This document shows, in pieces, positions 55,566-64,000 of a stretch of DNA of 64,000 bases (positions are counted from its first letter, which is position 1; every line of letters begins with the position of its first letter). The notes below the pieces were generated by a model. That model was not told the DNA's origin. It was given only the letters and a program-made list of their open reading frames with translations, and made no database searches. Source of the stretch: Vibrio aestuarianus (GTDB lineage Bacteria; Pseudomonadota; Gammaproteobacteria; Enterobacterales; Vibrionaceae); the NCBI RefSeq assembly GCF_012395185.1, contig NZ_JAAZTU010000018.1:18488-82487 (forward strand), given 5' to 3'. The position numbers were made by a program, and so were the translations under genes.

Positions 55566-55591
55566 GTGTCAATCCATATCAGGACGGGTCA
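55566..55591. mobile_element. Right inverted repeat of the IS3-family remnant
   Basis: The end runs GTGTCAATCCATATCAGGAC to GGGTCA. The inverse TGACCCGTCCTGATATGGAT is a common IS3-family terminus. It lies one base from the stop codon of the flavoenzyme gene. Confidence 0.75.
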
Positions 55592-55592
55592 G

Positions 55593-57614
55593 CTAAAGCG
55601 TTCTCGCGACTTCAAACCCATCCCAAATAGCTGTCATGATAGTACGGGCCTTCTGGCTGTCCCCAATGTTAAACACGTTTTCGACATCAAGCTGATTGGC
55701 GAGAGCTTCATGTAGATGATCCTCAGCTCGGTACCCCAAAGCTAAAACGACATGATCCGACAAGATTTCTATGTCTCTTTGATCTCGCTGAACCATAACA
55801 CCAGTATCAGTGATGGTTTGCAGCGTCGTTGAGGTCAATACGCTCACTTGCTCTTTAACCAGTAGCTCTTTCAGCATTTGGTAGTTAGCGAAACAAGTAC
55901 CGTGAGGACCACCGATGATGTCGTCACTGGCTTCAATTAAAGTCACAGCTTTACCCTGTTGCGCCATCCACAAGGCTGCCTCAGCGCCAACTAGACCACC
56001 ACCAATCACGGTGACTTTGTCTCCTGTGATCTTGTCAGGATTCATCAACATGTCTTCTGCCACGATAACATGTGCCTTATCTTGACCTGATAACCATTTT
56101 GGCTTCACTGGACGCGAGCCCGTCGCAAAGATAACGCTGTCTGGATTGAACGATTCAATGGTCTCTTTATCTGCCGTAGTATCGAAACGCACATCCACGT
56201 TCTTACGCTCCATCTCACCAGCAAACCATTCAATCAATAGCTTGTCATCGTGCTTGAACGGAGCCTGGCTACCCGGGATAACGTTACCACCAAGTTGTTG
56301 GGATCTCTCAAGTAGCGTCACTTTATGCCCACGCTCTGACGCAATACGCGCAGCTTCCATACCTGCGACACCGCCACCGACAACCACGACGTTCTGGCTA
56401 CGATGGGTTGGTGCTAAGCGAAACTCTTCTTCACGGCCACAACTTGGGTTTACGGCGCACGACAAGTTGCCTACTTCTGCCATACGGCCTAAACAACCTA
56501 AATGGCACGAGAGACAAGGACGCACCTCTTCAAAACAACCGCGGCGAATCTTGTTAACAGTATCTGGGTCTGCCAGCAGAGGACGACCAAGTGAAATACC
56601 ATCAGAGATGCCATTGTTGACTGCATGCGCAGCCAAATCAGGATTCTCCATGCGTCCCGCCATTAAAACTGGAATATCGACAACCTCTGACACCGCCTTG
56701 CAGTAAGGCTTGTACATGCCAGGTGCAAAGTAGTTAGGCGGGTGGTTCCAGTACCAAGAGTCATAAGTGCCTGCATCCACGTTCAACGCATCAAAGCCAG
56801 CATCTTGAAGGTACTTGGCCGCTTTCAGGCCCTCTTCCATATCGCGGCCGACTTCTTCTGCCACTTCACCCGGAAGAATACCTTGGCCAAAGCCCTTCAT
56901 GTTGCCTTTGACTGAGTAACGAAGTGATACTGGGAAATCATCACCACAAATCGCTTTAATGCCTTTTACGATTTCCACTGCGAAACGGTAGCGGTTTTCA
57001 AAACTGCCACCGTACTGATCAGTACGGTAGTTGAAAAACTCCATTGTGAACTGATCAAGTAAGTAACCTTCATGCACCGCGTGAATTTCAACCCCGTCAA
57101 AGCCCGCTTTTTGTGCAATCGCTGCCGATTCAACAAACTTGCCGATAAAGTATTTTACTTCGTCGGTCGTTAACTCTCGATGCTGAATCGAAGGTTCAAA
57201 GCGGTTTGGCGCGTCAGAAGGCGCGATGGATTTATCTTCTGGGGTAAAGCCCGGGATACAAGAGCGTCCCCAACCTGCGGTCAACTGAGCAAAAATTTTC
57301 GCACCGTACGTATGCACACGTTCAGTCATCTCTTTGGCACTGCGAATGTAGGCCGTCGGGTGGTTGGTAGGACAAGGAAGAGAAGGCATTGGAAATTGTT
57401 CCAACTCATTTTCGACCATTTGTACGCCAGTAATAATCAAGCCAACGCCGCCACGTGCTCGAGCTACATAATACTCGACACCACGCTGATTGTATGCGCC
57501 GTCACCATCGACACAACCCAATGTACCCATTGGTGCCATAGAGTAACGATTCTTCAGTTTTAATGAACCAATCTGCATTGGCTCAAAAAGGATTTTGTGC
57601 TGTTGTTTTAACAT
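55593..57614 (-). CDS. Old-yellow-enzyme type NADH:flavin oxidoreductase / 2,4-dienoyl-CoA reductase-like
   Basis: The 673-residue enzyme has an N-terminal FMN TIM barrel (LFEPMQIGSLKLKNRYSMAPM, DGVEIHAVHEGYLLDQF). A [4Fe-4S] motif follows (CLSCHLGCLGRM…CAVNPSCG), and the C-terminus has FAD/NAD domains (VVVVGGGVAGMEAARIASER, VIGGGLVGAEAAL). This layout is shared by FadH, BaiCD/BaiH and trimethylamine dehydrogenase. Next to CoA-linked beta-oxidation genes, reduction of an unsaturated acyl-CoA is likely. The start at 57614 follows GGAG by five bases. Confidence 0.88.
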   Translation of the reverse strand: MLKQQHKILFEPMQIGSLKLKNRYSMAPMGTLGCVDGDGAYNQRGVEYYVARARGGVGLIITGVQMVENELEQFPMPSLPCPTNHPTAYIRSAKEMTERVHTYGAKIFAQLTAGWGRSCIPGFTPEDKSIAPSDAPNRFEPSIQHRELTTDEVKYFIGKFVESAAIAQKAGFDGVEIHAVHEGYLLDQFTMEFFNYRTDQYGGSFENRYRFAVEIVKGIKAICGDDFPVSLRYSVKGNMKGFGQGILPGEVAEEVGRDMEEGLKAAKYLQDAGFDALNVDAGTYDSWYWNHPPNYFAPGMYKPYCKAVSEVVDIPVLMAGRMENPDLAAHAVNNGISDGISLGRPLLADPDTVNKIRRGCFEEVRPCLSCHLGCLGRMAEVGNLSCAVNPSCGREEEFRLAPTHRSQNVVVVGGGVAGMEAARIASERGHKVTLLERSQQLGGNVIPGSQAPFKHDDKLLIEWFAGEMERKNVDVRFDTTADKETIESFNPDSVIFATGSRPVKPKWLSGQDKAHVIVAEDMLMNPDKITGDKVTVIGGGLVGAEAALWMAQQGKAVTLIEASDDIIGGPHGTCFANYQMLKELLVKEQVSVLTSTTLQTITDTGVMVQRDQRDIEILSDHVVLALGYRAEDHLHEALANQLDVENVFNIGDSQKARTIMTAIWDGFEVARTL

Positions 57615-57763
57615 TGAACACTCCACATTATTGGTATGCCACCAAAATAGTTAGTGACAGAATCTGCGAGTATTAAAACAACCTTCCACGCTCATTGCTT
57701 GGCAAAACAGGACATCTCGTTAACCATTCAAGACATCCTAATTTTTTTTGACATGAATCATAG

Positions 57764-58786
57764 TCAGGCATCCTTCATCTTAGCGTCTCGCCTTATATAC
57801 ATTGGCGATACGCCCGTCCACCTCTTAAACGCACGCGAAAAAGTGCTCAAATCCGAGAAGCCGATCTGGTAGGCAATTTCGGTCATATTGACTTTTCCGG
57901 CATCAAGTAGATGTAGCGCTTTTTCAAGCTTGTACTTTTCGACCACCCCTCGATAACTTGTGTTTTGTTGCGAAAGATGTCGATTTAAGGTGCGAAGGTT
58001 CATATTGAGTGCGTCGGCGATGGCGCGACCATTGATGTCAACTAAGTTACTCTGCTGATTGAGGAAATGATAAATCTGAAGAATCAAGTCATCTTTTTTC
58101 AGGCGTTCGGCTTCTTCTCGCAATAGATTCACACATGAGAAGTGGAGGTTTTTGTCACTATGAGTGAGAGGAATATGAAGAAAGTGCTTGGGAATAACCA
58201 GCTTTCGAATCGGTGAGCCTTCTAGTATGGTGCAGCGCATTGTTTCTTCAAGTAGCGCGTTTTCTTCTTCACGATAGCGATGTTCAATCAAACAAACACC
58301 GAGTGTTACCTTAGTATCACTCAACACCTTGTGTACAATTTTTATCACAACGGCGATAAACAACGTAATCCCAAGATAGGTGACTTTTGAATCGTTACCC
58401 AGCGACTCCGTATCCAGAACCCAAAGCTCTGCATTACCTGGGCGATCTCGTTTATAGACGAGTCGCACGGGCGCACTCAAAACAATTACGTATTCCTGTA
58501 ACACGCTTAACAAGCTATCAAGATCTCGCGCGGTCCATAGTGCAGTCGAAAAGCTGTCAAACGTCAATGACTCTACAGTCTCGGCAATGTTGGCCAACAT
58601 GATTGGTGTCTCATTTTGCTGATACGCGTGATAAATAACAGCGCGCAAATCTTGCACATTGACTCTACCGTCTGCGTTACAGCGCATAGAGTCAACTAGA
58701 GACTCTTCTCCTATTGGCTTCAATAACTTTAACCACCCCGCATGCACAGAAAGCGCGTTGTCAAACACCGAATTTTCATGATTCAT
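57764..58786 (-). CDS. AraC-family regulator with Arabinose_bd-type sensor domain
   Basis: The 340-residue protein has an N-terminal ligand domain of the OruR/ArgR-like type (Pfam Arabinose_bd) to ~210. A C-terminal AraC HTH pair follows (NGRAIADALNMNLRTLNRHL and VNMTEIAYQIGFSDLSTFSRAF, ending TGVSPMYIRR). Such regulators often activate an adjacent catabolic operon in response to an acid or CoA ester. Divergent from the CoA-transferase operon, its likely target. Confidence 0.9.
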   Translation of the reverse strand: MNHENSVFDNALSVHAGWLKLLKPIGEESLVDSMRCNADGRVNVQDLRAVIYHAYQQNETPIMLANIAETVESLTFDSFSTALWTARDLDSLLSVLQEYVIVLSAPVRLVYKRDRPGNAELWVLDTESLGNDSKVTYLGITLFIAVVIKIVHKVLSDTKVTLGVCLIEHRYREEENALLEETMRCTILEGSPIRKLVIPKHFLHIPLTHSDKNLHFSCVNLLREEAERLKKDDLILQIYHFLNQQSNLVDINGRAIADALNMNLRTLNRHLSQQNTSYRGVVEKYKLEKALHLLDAGKVNMTEIAYQIGFSDLSTFSRAFKRWTGVSPMYIRRDAKMKDA

Positions 58787-59017
58787 ATCACTTTATGCCC
58801 TAAATTTGTGACTCAATACACAAAGGTCAACACTGTCTTGATGAGTATATTAGCTGTCCTAAAAAGCCAAACATTGACCTCCATCAACAGAGTAAGCTGT
58901 ATGCAGTGAAACGGACTTTCTCCCTACATAAATAACATTGGTGCCATACACAATCATTTCTCAAGGTCGAGAAAAAAGTGTCAAACAAGCCCAATAAGCG
59001 ATAAAAGAGAGCGTACT

Positions 59018-60325
59018 ATGACTGACTGGAAAAAACAATTCGCCGAAAAAATCATTTCACTAGAGTCGGCAGTAGGTAAAATCGAATCGGGCGACAAAAT
59101 CTGGGCAGGCGGTTTGCTGTCGATGCCGACTATCTTCCTTCAAGAGCTAGACAAACACTTAGCTCAATTCCACGGCTGTGAGCTATACACTGGCCTTATG
59201 ACCTATCCATATGAGTTTCTAAAACCTCAATACAAAAAGAACTTTAAACACATTAGTTTGTTCATGGGGCCACTAGAGCGTAAGTGCCAACATGGCGGCA
59301 ACATTGAAGTGATGAACTTCCATTTTTCAAACTTTAAGCAGATCTTTGCTACATTAAAGCCGAACACGGTCATTATAGAAGTTACTCCACCAAATGCCGA
59401 CGGTTACGTAAGCTTAGGTGCGTGTGGTGGTGTCGGCAGTAAAGAAGCGCTGAAGTATGCAAAAAAAGTTTTCTTCGTCGTTAATGATCAGCAGCCGTTC
59501 ATCGGCAACCAAGAGAATATGGTTCATATTGATTACGCTGATTTTATCGTTGAAGGTCACCACAGCATTGCAATGCCAAAAGCAGGTGAGCCAAGCGCTC
59601 TAGAGCAACAAATTGCAGAGCACGTTAGCCCATTCATCAAAGATGGTATGACGGTACAAATTGGTATTGGCACTATTTCAAACGCCATGGGTATGGCATT
59701 GCGTGATCGCAAAGACTTGGGTATCCACACTGAAATGTTTACCGAATCTCTAATGGAAATGTGCAAAGCAGGCGCGGTGAGCAGCAAGCTTAAAAATCAC
59801 AAACCAAACAAGATCATCACGGCGTTCGCAGCCGGACCTCAAGAAGTGATGGACTTCCTGAATAACAACGAAGAGATTGAAATGGGTGGCATGGCCGATG
59901 TGGTTAGTGCTTATGAAGTCGCAAAGAACGATAACTTTGTGTCGATCAACACCTGTGTCATGGTTGACGTGGTTGGTCAAGTGGCTTCTGAAGGTGTGGG
60001 TTTCTCTCAGATTTCTGGCTCGGGCGGTCAGCTTGACTTCGTTCGCGCTGCAGGCATGTCAAAAGGTGGCGTGAGTATTCTGGCCCTATCTTCAACACGT
60101 GATGGTAAAGAAGGTCTTGAGTCAAACATTCGTATCGCTCTGCCATCAGGAACACCAATCACCACGCCTCGAAACGACACACAAGTTGTTGTAACCGAGC
60201 ACGGCGCAGCAGATCTGCGTGGTTTAACCACACCACAACGCGTGAAGGCACTGATCAACATTGCTCACCCAGAGTTTAGAGATGAGCTTCTAGAGCAAGC
60301 AACAAAACTTGGTTTGGCTAAATAA
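59018..60325 (+). CDS. Acetyl-CoA hydrolase/CoA-transferase family protein
   Basis: The 435-residue protein is of the Cat1/Cat2 (4-hydroxybutyrate or butyrate:acetyl-CoA transferase) type. It has GKIESGDKIWAGG, then PNADGYVSLGACGGVGSKEA, then VQIGIGTISNAM, and the catalytic Glu239 in LGIHTEMFTESL. The C-terminal domain is complete (SGGQLDFVRAAGMSKGG). It would activate a carboxylic acid with CoA from acetyl-CoA, the first step before the downstream enzymes. Substrate unknown. Confidence 0.9.
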   Translation: MTDWKKQFAEKIISLESAVGKIESGDKIWAGGLLSMPTIFLQELDKHLAQFHGCELYTGLMTYPYEFLKPQYKKNFKHISLFMGPLERKCQHGGNIEVMNFHFSNFKQIFATLKPNTVIIEVTPPNADGYVSLGACGGVGSKEALKYAKKVFFVVNDQQPFIGNQENMVHIDYADFIVEGHHSIAMPKAGEPSALEQQIAEHVSPFIKDGMTVQIGIGTISNAMGMALRDRKDLGIHTEMFTESLMEMCKAGAVSSKLKNHKPNKIITAFAAGPQEVMDFLNNNEEIEMGGMADVVSAYEVAKNDNFVSINTCVMVDVVGQVASEGVGFSQISGSGGQLDFVRAAGMSKGGVSILALSSTRDGKEGLESNIRIALPSGTPITTPRNDTQVVVTEHGAADLRGLTTPQRVKALINIAHPEFRDELLEQATKLGLAK

Positions 60326-60337
60326 GGAGCCCATATT

Positions 60338-62494
60338 ATGTACAAAGGTCAATTTTTTATCCTAAACACACTGGGCGACAATCAAGCGGTTGAGCTAGTT
60401 TTCAATGCTGAAAAAGATCCAGTGAATACACTAAGAAATGCTGCGCTAACAGAACTTGAAGCATGTGTTACTCTTCTTGAAGAAAATAAGCCAAAAGGCT
60501 TAATCATTCGTTCTGGAAAGAGGTTATTCAGTGCAGGTGCCGATGTAAAAGCCTTTCGTGACCTATTTAAAGACGGTGACGCAGCGATTACACCTTTCCT
60601 TGACTGGGTACACTCTATCTACAACCGTGTTGAAGATCTCGATTGCCCTAAAGTGGCAATCATCAATGGCGTTGCAGCGGGTGGCGGTGTAGAGCTGTCT
60701 CTACTTGCGGACTACCGTTTAGCGACAGCAGATGCAAAAATCAGTTTACCAGAAGTGAAACTTGGCATTATGCCAGGTTGGGGTGGCGTAACGCGTCTTC
60801 CACGTATTGTTGGCGTTGATACTGCTCTGGGTTGGCTAACCATGGGCAAAAACTTCTCAGCAGAAAAAGCACTAAGCGACCACGTGGTTGATGGCATCAT
60901 TGACCCAAACCAAGAAAACCCAGTTGAGCAAGCGCTTCGCGTAATTGGGCGTGCACAGCGTGGTGAACTGAATTGGCAAGCGCGTCAAGCAGAAAAGTGT
61001 CAAGCATTGCCTGTGAACGATCTAGAGCTGGCGATGTCCATCAATGTTGCGCGAGGCATGGTGGCAAAAGCGGCAGGGCCTCACTACCCAGCCCCAGGTA
61101 TTATTCTTGATACTGTATTTAATGCGGCACGTCTCACGCGTGATGAAGCGCTGAAAGTTGAAGCAAAAGGCATCGTCGCTTGTGCTAAAAGTGGCGTGGC
61201 AGATGCTCTGGTGAATGTGTTCTTAAGCGATATGGCGGTAAAAGCGGCAGCCAAAAAACACGCGGAACTATCTGAAGCAAGCAAAACAGCTCTAGTCGGC
61301 GTGATCGGCGCGGGCATAATGGGTGGTGGTATTGCCTATGTTAGTGCCGACCGTGGCATTGATGTCGTGATGAAAGACATCAATAAGCAAGGTATTGACC
61401 TTGGTCTGTCAGAAGCGAACAACCTTCTGGCTAAGCAGGTTGAACGCAAGAAGAAAACCCCGCGCGAGATGGGCAATGTGTTAAACCGCATCGTGCCAAC
61501 ACTGCACGACGCGACACTAGCAGACACCGATATGATCATCGAAGCGGTGGTTGAAAACCCAATGGTGAAAGAGAAAGTACTGGCTCAACTTGAAGAGACA
61601 GCCCCGAACGCCATTGTCGCATCAAACACATCGACGCTGATGATCAGCGGTCTAGCTCAGGCACTGAAAAAGCCGGAAAATTTCTGTGGTATCCACTTCT
61701 TCAACCCAGTACACCGTATGCCATTAGTCGAAGTGATTCGTGGCGAAAAAACATCAACGGACACGATCGCCAAAGCCGTCAACTATGTTCTGCAATTAGG
61801 TAAAGTGCCGGTTGTGGTTAATGACTGTGCAGGTTTCTTAGTAAACCGCTGCCTAACGCCTTACTTCCTTGCGTTCAACCAACTGTTGGTTGACGGTGGT
61901 AACATCGCGCAAGCAGACAAAGTGATGAGCAAAGGTTTTGGGTGGCCGATGGGGCCTGCGCACCTTGCTGATGTCATTGGTCTTGATACGGCTAAGCACT
62001 GCATGGATGTGATGGATGAAGCTTTCCCAGCTCGTTTAGGTAAACCTCAAATAAACCTGATTGACATGTTGTGTGGGCGTGGACAGCTTGGTCAAAAATC
62101 TGAACACGGCTTCTACAGCTACAGCAAAGACCGCAAAAGTCGTTTAAAGCCTTCTTTAAGTGTTGATACTCAAGTGCTGCTTGATAGCGAATGCGCTGCT
62201 TCTGCGGTATTCAGCGATCAAGAGGTAACCATGCGCATGATGCTACCTATGATGTTTGAAGCAATTCGCTGTCTAGATGAGGGCATCATCAGTTCACCAC
62301 AGGAGGGTGATATCGCCTTTGTTTATGGCACAGGCTTCCCGCCATTCCGCGGCGGTATTTTCTACTACATGGATAGCCTTGGTCTCGATAATTTAGTAGA
62401 ACTCGCACAGAAATACGAAGCACTGGGTTCACTTTACGCAATACCTCAAGGTCTTATTGAACGTGCTAATAACAACCAAAGCTTTTACGCCTAA
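60338..62494 (+). CDS. FadB-like enoyl-CoA hydratase / 3-hydroxyacyl-CoA dehydrogenase
   Basis: The 718-residue bifunctional enzyme has an N-terminal crotonase domain ([47 protein letters not shown]). The NAD-binding [20 protein letters not shown] lies near residue 326 and the dehydrogenase motif [15 protein letters not shown] farther on. It hydrates an enoyl-CoA and oxidises the 3-hydroxyacyl-CoA. It starts 12 bases after the CoA-transferase. Confidence 0.92.
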   Translation: MYKGQFFILNTLGDNQAVELVFNAEKDPVNTLRNAALTELEACVTLLEENKPKGLIIRSGKRLFSAGADVKAFRDLFKDGDAAITPFLDWVHSIYNRVEDLDCPKVAIINGVAAGGGVELSLLADYRLATADAKISLPEVKLGIMPGWGGVTRLPRIVGVDTALGWLTMGKNFSAEKALSDHVVDGIIDPNQENPVEQALRVIGRAQRGELNWQARQAEKCQALPVNDLELAMSINVARGMVAKAAGPHYPAPGIILDTVFNAARLTRDEALKVEAKGIVACAKSGVADALVNVFLSDMAVKAAAKKHAELSEASKTALVGVIGAGIMGGGIAYVSADRGIDVVMKDINKQGIDLGLSEANNLLAKQVERKKKTPREMGNVLNRIVPTLHDATLADTDMIIEAVVENPMVKEKVLAQLEETAPNAIVASNTSTLMISGLAQALKKPENFCGIHFFNPVHRMPLVEVIRGEKTSTDTIAKAVNYVLQLGKVPVVVNDCAGFLVNRCLTPYFLAFNQLLVDGGNIAQADKVMSKGFGWPMGPAHLADVIGLDTAKHCMDVMDEAFPARLGKPQINLIDMLCGRGQLGQKSEHGFYSYSKDRKSRLKPSLSVDTQVLLDSECAASAVFSDQEVTMRMMLPMMFEAIRCLDEGIISSPQEGDIAFVYGTGFPPFRGGIFYYMDSLGLDNLVELAQKYEALGSLYAIPQGLIERANNNQSFYA

Positions 62495-62508
62495 TTAGGG
62501 GATTTAAA

Positions 62509-63669
62509 ATGAAAAATGTAGTGATTGTTGATGCTATCCGTACTCCTATGGGTAAATCAAAGAATGGTGTTTTTCGCCACGTCCGTGCTGACGATCTGTC
62601 TGCACACCTAATGAAAAGCATGATTGAGCGTCAACCGAACCTTGATGCGACACTGATCGACGATGTGATTTGGGGGTGTGTGCAACAAACTGAAGAGCAA
62701 GGTGCTAACTTAGCTCGCGTTGCTGCCCTGCAAGCTGGCCTTCCGGAAACCGTGCCAGCGACCACAGTCAATAGACTATGTGGTTCATCGATGGATGCAT
62801 TGCACATGGCAACGCGCGCTATTAAAGCGGGTGACTCAGATGTGGTACTTGTCGGTGGTGTTGAACATATGGGCCACGTGCCGATGACCAAAGGCATCAG
62901 CATGAACCCATTTAACCGCAATATGGCGCAAGCGTCAGCAATGATGGGACTAACAGCGGAAGCCCTTGGCAAGATGCATAAAGTATCTCGTGAAGAACAA
63001 GATGGGCTAGGCGCTCGTTCTCATCGCCTTGCTCATCAAGCCACCCTTGAAGGTCGCTTTGATAACGAGATTGTCCCAACAATGGGCCATGATGCTACGG
63101 GTTTACCCATTCTAGTCCAGCACGATGAAGTCATTCGACCTGAAACGACAGCGGAATCACTTGCTACACTTCGTCCTGTGTTTGACCCGCGTGGTACAGT
63201 AACGGCAGGTACCTCATCGGCACTGTCTGATGGCGCGTCATGTCTACTCGTGATGAACGAAGAAAAAGCCATCGAACTCGGTTTGAAAGCAAGAGCACGC
63301 GTAATTGCTGCGACCAGTGCAGGTGTTCCTGCGGCAATCATGGGGTATGGCCCGGTTCCTGCGACAAAAAAAGCGCTGAAGAAAGCCGAATTGAATATTG
63401 ACCAAATCGACTTTGCTGAAGTTAACGAAGCGTTTGCCGCTCAAGCGATTCCTTGTTTGAAAGATCTCGGCTTGTGGGAGCAGCGTGATGACAAAGTTAA
63501 CCTGCATGGTGGTGCAATTTCGCTCGGTCACCCTCTAGGATGTTCAGGCGCACGTATTGTTGGCTCTCTAATCAACATTATGGAGCAACGTAGCGGACGC
63601 TACGGTCTTGCGACCATGTGTATTGGTATGGGCCAAGGTATTGCGACAATTATTGAGCGAATTGAATAA
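62509..63669 (+). CDS. Acetyl-CoA C-acyltransferase (FadA-like thiolase)
   Basis: The 386-residue thiolase has the acyl-accepting Cys in [14 protein letters not shown], the [10 protein letters not shown] motif, [18 protein letters not shown] with catalytic His and CIGMGQG with the second Cys. It cleaves 3-ketoacyl-CoA. It is 14 bases downstream of the FadB-like gene. A housekeeping fadBA pair is probably elsewhere. Confidence 0.93.
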   Translation: MKNVVIVDAIRTPMGKSKNGVFRHVRADDLSAHLMKSMIERQPNLDATLIDDVIWGCVQQTEEQGANLARVAALQAGLPETVPATTVNRLCGSSMDALHMATRAIKAGDSDVVLVGGVEHMGHVPMTKGISMNPFNRNMAQASAMMGLTAEALGKMHKVSREEQDGLGARSHRLAHQATLEGRFDNEIVPTMGHDATGLPILVQHDEVIRPETTAESLATLRPVFDPRGTVTAGTSSALSDGASCLLVMNEEKAIELGLKARARVIAATSAGVPAAIMGYGPVPATKKALKKAELNIDQIDFAEVNEAFAAQAIPCLKDLGLWEQRDDKVNLHGGAISLGHPLGCSGARIVGSLINIMEQRSGRYGLATMCIGMGQGIATIIERIE

Positions 63670-63694
63670 CGATACCTAACGTTAGTCTAAGCCA

Positions 63695-63727
63695 AAGAGC
63701 TCTGTCCTACCCAGAGCTCTTTTTTTT
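63695..63727 (+). terminator. Terminator of the CoA-transferase/beta-oxidation operon
   Basis: Inverted AGAGCTCTG and CAGAGCTCT with a short loop are followed by seven or more T, 26 bases past the thiolase stop. Confidence 0.85.
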
Positions 63728-63846
63728 GCCGCCAGCTAATTTAGATGGTTAATCCCTACATAATTGAGTTTTTTGATTCTCTAAAGTCGCTATTATGTTC
63801 CACAAAACAAACATTCTGTTCCTATAAATAACGACCCTTGGGGAAA

Positions 63847-63874
63847 ATGATGAAAAAATTTGCCTTAACCACAC
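63847..63874 (+). pseudogene. Start of a secreted-protein gene cut by an IS element
   Basis: ATGATGAAAAAATTTGCCTT starts an MMKKFALTT signal-peptide-like N-terminus after a GGGGAAA Shine-Dalgarno sequence. The IS5-family terminal repeat begins at 63875, so the gene is cut after about nine codons. The rest, if any, lies outside the window. Confidence 0.6.
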
Positions 63875-64000
63875 GGCGTTGTTGATCAAATCAGCTAAAG
63901 GACGTATCTATCCTACGGAACTTACCTGTTAGTTTCTAATAGGCATACCTAGTCCTAGGACTTTGTTCATTGCTTTGACGTTTGCTAACGCCTCACCAAC
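63875..64000 (-). mobile_element. IS5-family element, partial at window edge
   Basis: The left repeat begins GGCGTTGTTGATCAAATCAG. The minus strand encodes the transposase C-terminus VGEALANVKAMNKVLGLGMP ending IRN-stop. It is related to the element at 54060-55108 (VGETYAMLKALNKLTGIGM) but is not the same copy type. Confidence 0.85.

Overview
The window is chromosomal DNA from a Vibrio or a close relative. The main evidence is the CAI-1 quorum-sensing pair cqsS/cqsA in a block nrdD-nrdG-aminotransferase-fruAKB-fruR-sbcDC-cqsS-cqsA-TDT transporter-clcA. As I recall it, this is the gene order on the second chromosome of V. cholerae. That assignment rests on memory and no search was run. No rRNA, tRNA or CRISPR array was recognised.

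Layout. (1) 1-16 kb is an envelope and lipid region: an MFS transporter cut by the window edge, a PQQ-type sugar dehydrogenase, a surface lipoprotein, a TamA-like Omp85 protein, a phospholipase-D lipoprotein, a type-B carboxylesterase lipoprotein, an outer-membrane protein of unknown function, a pdxY with an internal deletion, a patatin lipoprotein and a dead LysR gene. (2) 16-28 kb holds a second Omp85-type barrel protein, an isochorismatase-family hydrolase divergent from a GlxA-type regulator, and a sulfane-sulfur locus. That locus has CoA-disulfide reductase with a rhodanese domain and a DUF2892 protein on one strand. Divergent from it are a BigR/YgaV-like ArsR repressor, two YeeE/YedE half-transporters and an RND pump. 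(3) 28-50 kb is the conserved core: class III ribonucleotide reductase with visible FNR and NrdR sites, the fructose PTS operon with three Cra/FruR-type palindromes, SbcCD, CAI-1 signalling, a TDT transporter and a ClC antiporter. (4) 50-56 kb holds a COG0523 GTPase, YlqF and a CSS-EAL phosphodiesterase set among remnants of IS256, IS481, IS5 and IS3 elements. (5) 55.6-63.7 kb is a catabolic cluster: an OYE-type flavoenzyme and an AraC regulator on the minus strand, and CoA-transferase, FadB-like and FadA-like genes on the plus strand. IS sequence lies on both sides of it. At the right edge an IS5-family element cuts off a gene a few codons after its signal-peptide start.

Decay recurs through the window. 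CqsS has lost part of its receiver domain and is frameshifted while cqsA looks intact. pdxY has lost about 35 codons in frame. A LysR gene and a small gene near 19.5 kb are broken by stops and frameshifts. N- and C-terminal scraps of a second CoA-disulfide reductase flank the intact copy. Together with five different IS families this suggests a genome undergoing IS expansion and gene loss. The most testable biological points are the probably signal-deaf CqsS beside an intact CAI-1 synthase, the RND pump in the persulfide locus, and the IS-bracketed CoA-dependent catabolic cluster of unknown substrate.
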